Source: Vallitaleaceae bacterium 9-2
GTDB lineage: Bacteria; Bacillota; Clostridia; Lachnospirales; Vallitaleaceae
Assembly (NCBI GenBank): GCA_038396585.1
Contig: CP121691.1
Location: forward strand, 1,550,001-1,614,000
DNA: 64,000 bases
Reading direction: 5' to 3'
Below, piece after piece: positions 48,194 to 57,027 of the stretch. The translations under genes and the position numbers were made by a program. Positions within the stretch are counted from its first letter, which is position 1. Every line of letters begins with the position of its first letter. The notes below the pieces were generated by a model. It was given only the letters and a program-made list of their open reading frames with translations, had not been told where the DNA came from and did not search any database.

Positions 48194-48442
48194 ATGGGAA
48201 CAATGTTGGTTATCATTAAAGTACTCTATGTACTTGTATGTATAGCGCTTATCGGAGTTGTATTATTTCAACAAGGTAAGACAGCAGGTTTATCCGGAGC
48301 TATTGCCGGTGCAGGTGAATCATATTGGGGAAAGAACAAAGCAAGATCAATGGAAGGCGGCTTACATAAGCTGACTGTAATATTGTCTGTTGTGTTTATC
48401 TTCATGACCATGTTGATTAACATACTTGCAGAGATTGGATAA
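48194..48442 (+). CDS. secG: Preprotein translocase subunit SecG
   Basis: The small auxiliary subunit of the SecYEG channel. The 82 residues contain two membrane helices (about 4-23 and 55-77) joined by a loop with the family pattern VVLFQQGKTAGLSGAIAGAG. A strong AGGAGGTG site precedes the ATG. A robust terminator lies about 78 bases after the stop. In Firmicutes secG is commonly followed by rnr and smpB; here two surface-protein genes are inserted between. Confidence 0.92.
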   Translation: MGTMLVIIKVLYVLVCIALIGVVLFQQGKTAGLSGAIAGAGESYWGKNKARSMEGGLHKLTVILSVVFIFMTMLINILAEIG

Positions 48443-48519
48443 ATCATCAATCACCATTCATTGTCCATGACTACGGCGAATGAGATACTGGTGAACAATT
48501 ACATAATAAAGTAAAGAGT

Positions 48520-48552
48520 AAGGCTATATCTTTTTTGATATAGCCTTTTTTA
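48520..48552 (+). terminator. Terminator after secG
   Basis: A perfect 11-bp stem AAGGCTATATC/GATATAGCCTT with a TTTTTT loop and a following TTT-TTA tract. A strong, typical intrinsic terminator. Confidence 0.92.
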
Positions 48553-48620
48553 TTCTTCCCTAGTATATTTTTAGGAAATATATTATAATTAATGTAAAAG
48601 GTTGAAGGAGAATATGAATT

Positions 48621-49733
48621 ATGGGAAGAATGATGAAAGGGAGCATCATCGCTGTTTTGTGCCTGATTTTTTCAATGACAGTTGCACATGGGGTTCAAGA
48701 GCCTAGTCAATGGGCTGTAACAGAAGTAGAGTCTGCGATTCAGGCAAATATCATACCTGAACAATTTCAAAACAATTATCAACAAAATATTAAACGACAT
48801 GAATATGTTCTACTTGCACTGAGCATATATGAAAGTACATCAAAAAGGATTGAGGTGACAAAACAACATCCTTTTTATGATGTTATTGACCATCCGTATG
48901 AAGAAGACATTGTTAAGGCATATGCGGCAGGTCTTATTCGTGGCAATGGGGATGGAACATTTAACCCGGATGGGGAAATAACCCGTCAAGAAATTGCTTC
49001 GTTGGTTGTTCATCTGATAAAAAATCTGAATAGTTCCCTCGAGGTTAAAACAGAAGGTGTGCCGATATATGCCGATCAAGAGATGATTGCGCCATGGGCA
49101 TATGAGTATATTGCATATTGCTATGAACAAGGGATTATCAAAGGTACAGGTATGGATAGTCAAGGAAGACCAATCATCAATCCTAGGGGAAAGGCAACAC
49201 GTGAAGAAGCAATCGTCTTATTATATCGTTTATTTAATAATGAAGGGATAATGCATGAGAATTCATTGGGAACGGTGGAGGTTATTGATCCGATTCGTTC
49301 TTTAGAGTCTCAACGTATATTTATGCAGACAGATTTAATCCAAGATTTTGCATGGAATTTTGACAAGGACATAGCTCGACATGTTCAGCAACTAAGTCAG
49401 GAACAAGCATATACGTTATTGACAATAGATGAGACGTCACTTATTTTAGAACTGCCTCAACAGGCGAGCCTATCCTTAGCGATAGTCAATGATGTACGCT
49501 TATATAATCTTTCGTTTTTATTTTATGATGTTCAGGCAGAAAAAATCTTCAAAGAGACTGTTTCTAAGCGTATCGAACAACAGTCCTTATGGACTGCTTA
49601 CGAACAGCTAAAAGAACAATTAAAAGTACAAGAGAGTGCAACAATACGTATTGACAATCGGTATACGCTTTTTGGACAAAAGGATGAAGTTGTAGAGAAT
49701 ATGTACCATATTGAACTAAGAGAAAACAAATAG
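48621..49733 (+). CDS. Secreted SLH-domain protein
   Basis: A 370-residue exported protein with a signal peptide (cleavage after about residue 24). At least two surface-layer homology repeats are clear: FYDVIDHPYEEDIVKAYAAG followed by GNGDGTFNPDGEITRQEIAS, and a second with WAYEYIAYCYEQGIIKG and NPRGKATREEAIVLLYRLF; a degenerate repeat precedes them. SLH modules anchor proteins non-covalently to pyruvylated wall polymers. The last 150 residues have no recognised domain. It lies 12 bases before the large VWA protein gene, so the two are probably made together. The upstream -10-like TATAAT (48584-48589) lacks a good -35. Confidence 0.85.
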   Translation: MGRMMKGSIIAVLCLIFSMTVAHGVQEPSQWAVTEVESAIQANIIPEQFQNNYQQNIKRHEYVLLALSIYESTSKRIEVTKQHPFYDVIDHPYEEDIVKAYAAGLIRGNGDGTFNPDGEITRQEIASLVVHLIKNLNSSLEVKTEGVPIYADQEMIAPWAYEYIAYCYEQGIIKGTGMDSQGRPIINPRGKATREEAIVLLYRLFNNEGIMHENSLGTVEVIDPIRSLESQRIFMQTDLIQDFAWNFDKDIARHVQQLSQEQAYTLLTIDETSLILELPQQASLSLAIVNDVRLYNLSFLFYDVQAEKIFKETVSKRIEQQSLWTAYEQLKEQLKVQESATIRIDNRYTLFGQKDEVVENMYHIELRENK

Positions 49734-49745
49734 GAGGGGAATCGG

Positions 49746-52424
49746 ATGAGGAAAAATGCAAACAAAAAAATAATTGCATGGATGATGAGCTTTTTAATAT
49801 GTATACTAGGGATGCAAGTGGACAGCTTAGCAGGCAATGTCAATGTGAATGTATATGATTATAAGACGATTCAAGGCTATAGCCTAGGAGATGCGGGAGC
49901 CTTTGGAATATTTGCCAATACTTATGAAATCGCTGGCTCGATTGAGTCGAATTTTGCGGCGCAGACGTTTATTCGCCAAGGAAATCATACCGTTGGGACT
50001 AAACTCAACAATGGAGTGGCGGGTAATACGGAAACCTACCTATATGTAGGCAACTTTGATGAACTTACCAATGCAGGAATAAATAGTGAATGGGTAGGTC
50101 CTATGAATCTTAATGCACCTGTCAGTGTGTTTAGCGTAGGCGAAGATTATGCAGTTGAAAAAAAAGCGGATGGAAAATATTATATTCGTGTACCCAATCA
50201 TTCCATTGAAAACAAAATATCTGACCACCCGATAGAAGTTCTTGATAATTCCAATAGAACATTTGATGTTCAGATGGTACAAAGTCTTCGTCGCCTGGAA
50301 GCAGTTGCGCATAATTATATGCAGCTTGAAGCGACAGCTGGAACGATGTTTGATCGCTCTAGTTGGAACCAAAACAGTGAAGGTGTCAATCTAGAAGATG
50401 GAGTTAATGTTTTTCATATTGATGTTATGGATTTAACCAAATATCAAGACCGATCCTTTGTGTTTGATAATATTCACCGAGCAACCCAAGTCATCATTAA
50501 TGTGAATATTCCAAGAGATTATGAAGAAACAGTTGTGTTGCGAAAGAATATGGATGCACTATCTGTCTATAGTGAAGAGGTTGGAAAAATTCTTTGGAAC
50601 TTTGGGGATTTTGACGGAACGATTGAAATCGGAGCAATGCGTGGAACGGTTTTAGCACCAAATGCTAGAATAATAGGTTCTTCAAGCGCAACAGCAGGAA
50701 GCCTTATAGGAGAATATGTATACACACAAGGAACACATTATAAAAATGATTTTGTAAAGGGAGATTTTGAATTTGAGATTCCCACATTTGACTATAAAGC
50801 GACATTTGCAATGGATAAAACAGTAAATCCTTCGATTCTTGAGATGGATTTAGAGAATCCGGAGCTAAATACGATAGAAATCAACTATGAATTAAGTTTT
50901 GACCCTGTTCCGGCAGATGTTGTCCAGATAGCAAAACAAAAAGAAGTTGTATTAATTATCGATACCTCGGGAAGTATGGAGTGGGACATTCATGGAGATG
51001 AAACACATCAATATGCAAAGCAGCGGATGACTATCGCAAAAAATGCAGCCCACCTTTTTTTGGACTCCATGGCAGAAGATGAAAATACACAAGTTGGTAT
51101 TGTGAGTTTTTCAACCAATGCTTCGGTACGTTCTGAGATTAAAAACGTTGCAGACAATTTGCAAAACTTAAAAGGAACAATTAATCAATTGCGCTCTGGA
51201 GGCGGAACTAATATAGGCGATGGACTTCGTTTGGCAAAAAGCATGTTAAATAATGGGAATGATGCTGAAAAGTATGTTGTTTTCTTAGGAGACGGGAAGC
51301 CGACGGGATTTTCTTATGAGCGATATTATACCGACTGGCAAAGTCCGCGGGTCAACTTATTAGTAAATAATCGACGCTGGGAGAGAATGCGCCTATCAGA
51401 TGTTGACTATTATTATGGAGCCGGTGAGACCGAAAAAACATTGGTCAATAGCGGTCAACTTGATTATGGTAACTATGCTTCTGATTATGCGCGCGTCATG
51501 TCCGGTGCACTAGATACCCAACAGATTAAAGGATATTACATTGGCTTTACAAAAGATGCAGATGTAGAAGGCTTGATATTAGACAGTGATACAAAAAACA
51601 GTAGCTTCCATTATGCAGAAACAGCCAATGACTTGGAAAAAATATATCAAGAGATTGCTAATGAGATTAAGTCTTCGGTATATTTACAAGATATTATCTT
51701 TGAAGAAACGCTGCCCCATGGATTAAAAATTAAGACGATTAATTATTTATCCGATGAACCCAAATTATCGCGTATATCTGAAGACAAAAAAGAGATTCAT
51801 GCAGAATTTGGTAATAGAATCTATGTTCTTAACGATGAGCAGACAGCATATGTAGCAGATCCGATACGATTTAGCATGATTGTAGATGTTGCGTCTACAG
51901 GAGACTATATTATAGGAGCAAATAATAGTTCGGCATTTCATTATATTGATTTTGATACATCCCCAGGACACCAATACTTTGATGAAATCGCTTTTAAAGC
52001 GGTTATGAAAAACACAGATAATGTACTTACTATTGATACGCACTTAGATGCACCTACAAATCTTGTGGAAGCAGATAATGATGGCGTATATATACGAGCG
52101 ACAAGCCAATACTTTGATATTGCAGGGGTTTATGCGACTTATTCTACGTCGGACGATATTAATGCACAAGACTATGAACGCGATCAAGCCACTGGTAATA
52201 GCTGGCCTGCCATTAATCCTGCGACCCCTGATAATGTGTATAACGCTACGGAGGCAGACCCGGATAATAATCCGGACACACCAGCGCCGGCAGATGTTGT
52301 TATCGGACAAATCCCTGTGAATAAAACAGGATATTATACGGTTTATGCAGTGGACATCTATGGAAACTACACAATACAGACAGTTTATATCATTGTAAAA
52401 ATTGATTTGCCAGATATAATTTAA
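49746..52424 (+). CDS. Secreted choice-of-anchor A / VWA-domain surface protein
   Basis: An 892-residue exported protein with a signal peptide (about residues 1-30). Residues roughly 30-345 resemble the choice-of-anchor A domain (GDAGAFGIFANTYEIAGSIE, ILWNFGDFDG, GTVLAPNARIIGS). A VWA domain follows, with MIDAS residues from Asp406 in DTSGSM, Thr in GGTNIGDGL and Asp in LGDGKPTG. The last 250 residues are beta-rich and lack an LPXTG motif, a membrane helix and SLH repeats, so the anchor is missing. The upstream SLH protein may supply it. Likely an adhesin or matrix component; the ligand is unknown. Confidence 0.8.
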   Translation: MRKNANKKIIAWMMSFLICILGMQVDSLAGNVNVNVYDYKTIQGYSLGDAGAFGIFANTYEIAGSIESNFAAQTFIRQGNHTVGTKLNNGVAGNTETYLYVGNFDELTNAGINSEWVGPMNLNAPVSVFSVGEDYAVEKKADGKYYIRVPNHSIENKISDHPIEVLDNSNRTFDVQMVQSLRRLEAVAHNYMQLEATAGTMFDRSSWNQNSEGVNLEDGVNVFHIDVMDLTKYQDRSFVFDNIHRATQVIINVNIPRDYEETVVLRKNMDALSVYSEEVGKILWNFGDFDGTIEIGAMRGTVLAPNARIIGSSSATAGSLIGEYVYTQGTHYKNDFVKGDFEFEIPTFDYKATFAMDKTVNPSILEMDLENPELNTIEINYELSFDPVPADVVQIAKQKEVVLIIDTSGSMEWDIHGDETHQYAKQRMTIAKNAAHLFLDSMAEDENTQVGIVSFSTNASVRSEIKNVADNLQNLKGTINQLRSGGGTNIGDGLRLAKSMLNNGNDAEKYVVFLGDGKPTGFSYERYYTDWQSPRVNLLVNNRRWERMRLSDVDYYYGAGETEKTLVNSGQLDYGNYASDYARVMSGALDTQQIKGYYIGFTKDADVEGLILDSDTKNSSFHYAETANDLEKIYQEIANEIKSSVYLQDIIFEETLPHGLKIKTINYLSDEPKLSRISEDKKEIHAEFGNRIYVLNDEQTAYVADPIRFSMIVDVASTGDYIIGANNSSAFHYIDFDTSPGHQYFDEIAFKAVMKNTDNVLTIDTHLDAPTNLVEADNDGVYIRATSQYFDIAGVYATYSTSDDINAQDYERDQATGNSWPAINPATPDNVYNATEADPDNNPDTPAPADVVIGQIPVNKTGYYTVYAVDIYGNYTIQTVYIIVKIDLPDII

Positions 52425-52441
52425 ACTGTTACAATAGAAAA

Positions 52442-52466
52442 AAAGAGCACCGTCAGGGTGCTCTTT
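52442..52466. terminator. Hairpin after the VWA gene
   Basis: Perfect stem AAAGAGCACC/GGTGCTCTTT with a 5-base loop. On the plus strand only TTT-GCCC follows; on the minus strand a longer T run lies beyond the stem. It probably acts in both directions, more weakly on the plus strand. Confidence 0.65.
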
Positions 52467-52498
52467 GCCCGTTAGCAAAAACGAAAAGGAGTGCATAT

Positions 52499-54676
52499 AT
52501 GTACGAACAAAGAAAAGACATTTTACAAGATCATAAAAAACGTAAAAAAATTCTCATGGATATTATATCCAGTAATGAATATAAACCTTTGAAGCTCAAA
52601 GGATTTAAAATACTACTTGGCCTTGATGACCAAGAGGTAAAAGAACTGGAGTTTTTATTAAACGAGCTTGTTACCGAAGGAAAACTCATTGTAACAAATA
52701 AACAAAAATATATTCTCAATGAAGATAAAAACTATTTGGTGGGCACATTTGTCTCCCATCCCAAGGGCTTTGGGTTTGTTGAGATTGAAGGACGGGATGA
52801 TGATATATTTATCCCAGTGGATTTTACCAACGGGGCTTTTCATGGTGACACGGTATCGGTAAACATTAAAGTAGAAAAGTCCGGTGAGCGTCGTGAAGAA
52901 GGGGAAGTTGTTCAAGTTCTTAAGCGTGGAATTGATACGCTTATTGGGACGTTTCAAAAAAGTAAAAATTTTGGTTTTGTTGTTCCGGATCATAAAAAAC
53001 TGACCAAAGATATATTTATACAAAATGGAAAAACCAATGGTGCCGTTAATGGACATAAGGTTGTTGTGAAGATACTTAACTGGGGACGTGAAGGTAAAAA
53101 TCCAGAAGGTGTTGTTATGTCGATTATTGGACATATCAATGATCCTGAGACAGAGATTAAATCCATAATGATGGCCTATGGTCTAGCGACAGAGTTTTCT
53201 CAAGAGTTGATGGAAGAAGTCAAGCAGGTGCCGGATCAATTAACCCAAGAGATGATTGACCAAGAAGGTCATCGAGAAGACTTGCGTCAAGAGATGACGG
53301 TGACCATTGATGGTAAAGATGCCAAAGACCTGGATGATGCGATTACCTTAAAGAAAATATCCAAGGGGTTTGAACTTGGCGTTCATATTGCCGATGTGAC
53401 GCATTATGTGCGAGAAGGGTCAGCCCTTGATCAGGAAGCTTTAGAGCGCGGCACAAGTGTGTATTTGGTGGACAGGGTTATACCGATGTTACCCCATCGC
53501 TTGTCCAACGGGATATGCTCTCTTAATGCGGGAGAAGACCGGTTTGCCCTAAGTTGTATTATGGAAATTGACCAAAAAGGAAAAGTAAAAAAACATCGAG
53601 TGGTTGAGACCATTATCAATGTGAATGAGCGCATGAATTATGATGATGTCAAACAAATTCTGGTGGACCATGATCTTGAATTGAAAAAGCGATATCATCA
53701 GCAGATGGACATGTTTAAAACGATGGAAGAACTACAGAAGATTTTGCAAGAGCGTAGACGTCAACGTGGCTCCATTGAATTTGATTTTCCAGAGGCTAAG
53801 TTCAACCTAGATGACAAAGGAAGAATTGTTGATATCTATCCATATGAACGGAGTGTAGCGACCAAGGTTATCGAGGAGTTTATGCTTTTGGCTAATGAAA
53901 CGATTGCAGAAGAGTTTCACTGGCAAGAGATTCCTTTCCTCTATCGAAGCCATGAAGAACCCGATCCAGAAAAGATTCGTAACTTAACGGAGTTTATCCG
54001 TAACTATGGCTATAAATTAAAAGGAAAGGAACTTGAACCGCATCCCAAGGAGATTCAAAAACTTTTGGTTGAGATCGAAGGAAGCGAACAAGAGACTATC
54101 ATTAGTCGATTAGCTCTTCGATCTATGAAACAGGCGAAGTATACAACTACAAGTGATGGACATTTTGGTTTGGCAACGGACTATTATACTCATTTTACTT
54201 CGCCGATCAGACGGTATCCGGATTTGCAGATCCATCGTATTATTAAGGATGTCATCAATGGACGTTTGGATGACAGGCGCTATGAGCATTATGAAGATAT
54301 TATGGATAAGGTCGCGGCACAGACATCCAAATTAGAACGACGTGCTGAGGAAGTTGAACGGGAAGTATCGAAGTTCAAAAAAGCAGAATATATGGAAGAT
54401 AAAATCGGACAGATGTTTCGTGGTGTTATCAGTGGCTTGACCAACTGGGGAATATATGTGGAACTTCCTAATACCATCGAGGGATTGATTCCGATGAATC
54501 GATTGACCGACGATTACTATAATTATGATGAAAAACACATGACGCTGATTGGAGAACGTAGTGGACGAATCTTTAGGTTAGGCGAACCTGTTATAGTAGA
54601 AGTCCTATCCGTGGATAAGCGCATGCGTACCATTGATTTTGGCATTCTCTATGAAGATGTCGACGACGAAGAGTAA
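52499..54676 (+). CDS. rnr: Ribonuclease R
   Basis: A processive 3'-5' exoribonuclease that degrades structured RNA and takes part in trans-translation. Domains in order: an N-terminal helix-turn-helix-like region, two cold-shock domains (about residues 75-220), the RNB catalytic domain with TIDGKDAKDLDDAI holding the catalytic aspartates and FTSPIRRYPDLQIHR, then an S1 domain near residues 635-715. The protein ends soon after S1 without the long basic tail of E. coli RNase R. Length 725 residues. AAGGAG precedes the ATG. The conserved rnr-smpB-ssrA order follows. Confidence 0.95.
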   Translation: MYEQRKDILQDHKKRKKILMDIISSNEYKPLKLKGFKILLGLDDQEVKELEFLLNELVTEGKLIVTNKQKYILNEDKNYLVGTFVSHPKGFGFVEIEGRDDDIFIPVDFTNGAFHGDTVSVNIKVEKSGERREEGEVVQVLKRGIDTLIGTFQKSKNFGFVVPDHKKLTKDIFIQNGKTNGAVNGHKVVVKILNWGREGKNPEGVVMSIIGHINDPETEIKSIMMAYGLATEFSQELMEEVKQVPDQLTQEMIDQEGHREDLRQEMTVTIDGKDAKDLDDAITLKKISKGFELGVHIADVTHYVREGSALDQEALERGTSVYLVDRVIPMLPHRLSNGICSLNAGEDRFALSCIMEIDQKGKVKKHRVVETIINVNERMNYDDVKQILVDHDLELKKRYHQQMDMFKTMEELQKILQERRRQRGSIEFDFPEAKFNLDDKGRIVDIYPYERSVATKVIEEFMLLANETIAEEFHWQEIPFLYRSHEEPDPEKIRNLTEFIRNYGYKLKGKELEPHPKEIQKLLVEIEGSEQETIISRLALRSMKQAKYTTTSDGHFGLATDYYTHFTSPIRRYPDLQIHRIIKDVINGRLDDRRYEHYEDIMDKVAAQTSKLERRAEEVEREVSKFKKAEYMEDKIGQMFRGVISGLTNWGIYVELPNTIEGLIPMNRLTDDYYNYDEKHMTLIGERSGRIFRLGEPVIVEVLSVDKRMRTIDFGILYEDVDDEE

Positions 54677-54708
54677 AGATGTAGAATTTAGTAATAAAAC
54701 TGTAATAT

Positions 54709-54761
54709 CAGAACACTTGCATTTTGAGGTGAGTATGCTATAATAAAATGCACGTGTTCTG
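54709..54761. promoter_or_regulatory. 17-bp inverted repeat bracketing the smpB promoter
   Basis: Left arm 54709-54725 (CAGAACACTTGCATTTT) and right arm 54745-54761 (AAAATGCACGTGTTCTG) match at 16 of 17 positions. Between them lie 19 bases containing TATAAT (54739-54744); a TTGCAT -35 (54717-54722, 16-base spacing) lies in the left arm. The start point falls in the right arm. A third AACA-type element (GTGAACA) follows at 54769-54775. It is best read as an operator or processing hairpin; there is no T run. Confidence 0.65.
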
Positions 54762-54803
54762 ACACGTTGTGAACATGTAAAGATAGATAAGGTGGTGAAC
54801 ATA

Positions 54804-55277
54804 TTGGCTAAATCAAAAGATGCCTATCGTTTAGTAGCACAAAACAAAAAAGCATATCACGACTATTTTGTCGAAGAAAAATTTGAAGCCGGTATTGTTC
54901 TTGCTGGAACTGAGGTAAAGTCTATGCGACAAGGAAAGGCTTCAATTAAAGAAAGCTATGTCCGTATTCGCAACAAAGAAGTCTTTATCCAGGGAATGCA
55001 CATAACGCCTTATGAAAAGGGTAATATCTTTAACAAAGATCCATTGCGTGAGCGTAAGCTCTTACTTAACCGTTATGAGATTAATAAGCTTGAAGGCGCT
55101 ATTGCGACGAAAGGTTATACCTTAATGCCGCTAAAAGTATACCTCAAGGGAAGTCTCATGAAGGTCGAGATTGGCCTATGCAAGGGTAAGAAAATCTATG
55201 ACAAACGTCAAGATATTGCAAAAAAAGATCAACGTAGAGCTGCCGAAAAAGACTTCAAGGTGAAAAACCTATATTAA
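54804..55277 (+). CDS. smpB: SsrA-binding protein SmpB
   Basis: SmpB carries tmRNA to stalled ribosomes. The conserved N-terminal [20 protein letters not shown], the [19 protein letters not shown] core and the basic C-terminal tail ([13 protein letters not shown]) are present. A longer frame begins at GTG 54792, inside the AAGGTGGTG ribosome-binding site; TTG 54804 gives the standard short N-terminus and 157 residues. tmRNA begins 28 bases after the stop, so the protein and its RNA are neighbours, as in many Firmicutes. Confidence 0.96.
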   Translation: MAKSKDAYRLVAQNKKAYHDYFVEEKFEAGIVLAGTEVKSMRQGKASIKESYVRIRNKEVFIQGMHITPYEKGNIFNKDPLRERKLLLNRYEINKLEGAIATKGYTLMPLKVYLKGSLMKVEIGLCKGKKIYDKRQDIAKKDQRRAAEKDFKVKNLY

Positions 55278-55305
55278 ATCTTTTGGGTAAAAAGCTTGCC
55301 AGTAC

Positions 55306-55653
55306 GGGGGTGTACTGGTTTCGACGGGGATTTTGAAGTCAGGGAAGCCATTCGCAGTTCCGGCGTCTGCGTCAACAAGCTGGAAAATATTTAAACGCTG
55401 AAGATAATAATTTAGCATTCGCAGCCTAAGGCTGCGTGTCAGCCTCTAATCACCCGCTGTTAGAGAATCTGGCATCGACTTTGCGGGGCACTTGCATGCC
55501 TAAGCTTTGCGGCTTGTAAAGACTATCATGAAGCTACTGAAGCGATAAGCCTGTCGGCCGGCGTATCGTAGAGGGAATGTCAAAAGACCAACTATAATGG
55601 TAGAAGTCTGATGGACGGATTTTCGGACAGGGGTTCGATTCCCCTCACCTCCA
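55306..55653 (+). ncRNA. ssrA: Transfer-messenger RNA (tmRNA)
   Basis: The acceptor stem pairs GGGGGTG (55306-55312) with CACCTCC (55646-55652), discriminator A at 55653. The 5' segment reads TGTACTGGTTTCGACGGGG and the 3' T-arm GGGGTTCGATTCCCC, both tmRNA hallmarks. The tag frame at 55397-55429 starts at resume codon GCT and encodes AEDNNLAFAA followed by TAA. The genome has CTA after the discriminator, so CCA is not encoded and must be added after transcription. Pseudoknot regions lie between the tag and the 3' half. Length about 348 bases. A terminator follows. Confidence 0.96.
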
Positions 55654-55661
55654 CTATCTAT

Positions 55662-55702
55662 ATCCCTGCCCACCTTAAAATTAAGATGGACAGGGATTTT
55701 TT
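55662..55702 (+). terminator. Terminator after tmRNA
   Basis: An imperfect stem built from ATCCCTG.CCA.CTTAA and TTAAG.TGG.CAGGGAT is followed by TTTTTT. It lies immediately downstream of ssrA. Confidence 0.88.
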
Positions 55703-55749
55703 CGAACTCAAGTATATATTGTAATCTATAAAGAGAGTGTGAGACGAGA

Positions 55750-56919
55750 ATGAAAATACGCGTGCCGAGTTATTACAAGGAGTTTAAATGCATAGCATCA
55801 GCATGTGAAGATACTTGTTGTGCAGGGTGGGATGTTGTAATTGATGCTAAAACCTATCAGGCCTATCAGAATATGGACGGTGCCTTTGGAGAACGCTTAA
55901 GAAACAAGATGATTGTTGATAAAGAAGGTGACAACATTTTTGTTTTAGATGGTATACGATGTCCGTTTTTAGATAAGGAGAATTTGTGTGACATACATAA
56001 AAATCTTGGAGAACAGTATCTTTGCCACACATGTAAGCAATATCCACGATATAGAGAAGAGTTTTTTGGCTTAAGAGAAATGGGGATTTCCTTATCTTGT
56101 CCTGAAGCGGCAAGAATAATACTAAGAAATCCTGCAGGAATTGAATTTGAACTTAGCGAAGATAGTGCGGTTTCTAAAGAGCTAAATGAGGGAGAAGAAG
56201 ATATATTGCAGGAGTTTTTTCGGTGCAGAGAGACTATTTTTCAAATCCTAGAGACCAAGGATATGCCCTTAGGGATTAGAGCAGCGATTGTGCTTAAGTT
56301 TGTACAAGAGATTCAAGATAGAATAGATTTTAGTGAACTGAATGTCTTGCCTGAACTTAGACAAAAATATGAAGATAGTCACTTTATTTCGGAATTGGTT
56401 CAAAAATTATGTGCTTTTATGGGAGCAGATGACATAAAGTATCATAACGTACATGCGTATTTTAATACATACAGTAAGTTAGAGCATATCAACAGCGAGG
56501 ATCCCTTAGAGCTCAATAGGATTTTAAGTATATACTGGACAAGTACTAGAGCAGGTCAAGGGCTTTATATTCAAAAGCATAAAGAATTTAATTGGTATTA
56601 CATGCAGAAGATGGATGCATTTGAAAAGATTTTGGTGTATTTTGTCTATAGGTATTTTATGAAGTCGTTTTACGACTATGATATGTTATCAAAAATTAAA
56701 GTGGCACTGATGAGTACAATTATGGTTAAAGAACTGGCTGTCATAAGGTGGATAGAGAAGGGAGAGCTGAGTGAAAGTGATATGGTAGACATAAGTCATA
56801 CGTATTCAAAAGATATCGAACACTTAGAAGAGAATATAGAAACTTTAGCGACAATTTTTGAAACAGAGGACGTATATACTGTTGATAAAATTATAGAAAC
56901 CTTGATACATGAATTTTAA
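55750..56919 (+). CDS. FliB family lysine N-methylase-like protein
   Basis: A 389-residue protein with the cysteine pattern of flagellin lysine-N-methylase FliB: Cys14, Cys19, Cys23 and Cys24 followed by AGWD, then CPFLDKENLCDIH, and CHTCKQYPR. These cysteines are thought to bind an Fe-S cluster or zinc. FliB methylates flagellin lysines in Salmonella, and Firmicutes homologues are annotated likewise. No flagellin gene is in the window, although cheY and cheA lie 7 kb downstream. Methylation of another surface protein is possible. The start ATG 55750 follows GAGAGTGTGAGACGAGA. Confidence 0.82.
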   Translation: MKIRVPSYYKEFKCIASACEDTCCAGWDVVIDAKTYQAYQNMDGAFGERLRNKMIVDKEGDNIFVLDGIRCPFLDKENLCDIHKNLGEQYLCHTCKQYPRYREEFFGLREMGISLSCPEAARIILRNPAGIEFELSEDSAVSKELNEGEEDILQEFFRCRETIFQILETKDMPLGIRAAIVLKFVQEIQDRIDFSELNVLPELRQKYEDSHFISELVQKLCAFMGADDIKYHNVHAYFNTYSKLEHINSEDPLELNRILSIYWTSTRAGQGLYIQKHKEFNWYYMQKMDAFEKILVYFVYRYFMKSFYDYDMLSKIKVALMSTIMVKELAVIRWIEKGELSESDMVDISHTYSKDIEHLEENIETLATIFETEDVYTVDKIIETLIHEF

Positions 56920-57027
56920 GTTGAGCAGACAAGACTATCATTTTCAAAAAACTAGAAAAAATATGGAATTTACGATAAAATAGTATCAACTATAAAATAT
57001 TCTATAAAAGTAATCCGAGGTTATTTA

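Noticed and set aside
52044-52496. 150-residue minus-strand open frame beneath the end of the VWA gene
   Set aside because: It is antisense to a well-supported coding sequence, is rich in Ile, Cys and Arg in the manner of frame shadows, and shows no ribosome-binding site or domain.
52658-53134. 158-residue minus-strand open frame inside rnr
   Set aside because: It is antisense to the cold-shock domains of RNase R, with Asn/Ile/Phe-rich shadow composition and no start signal.
54709-54775. LexA (SOS) box at smpB
   Set aside because: GAAC/GTTC elements are present, but their spacing does not give the Firmicutes GAAC-N4-GTTC pattern.
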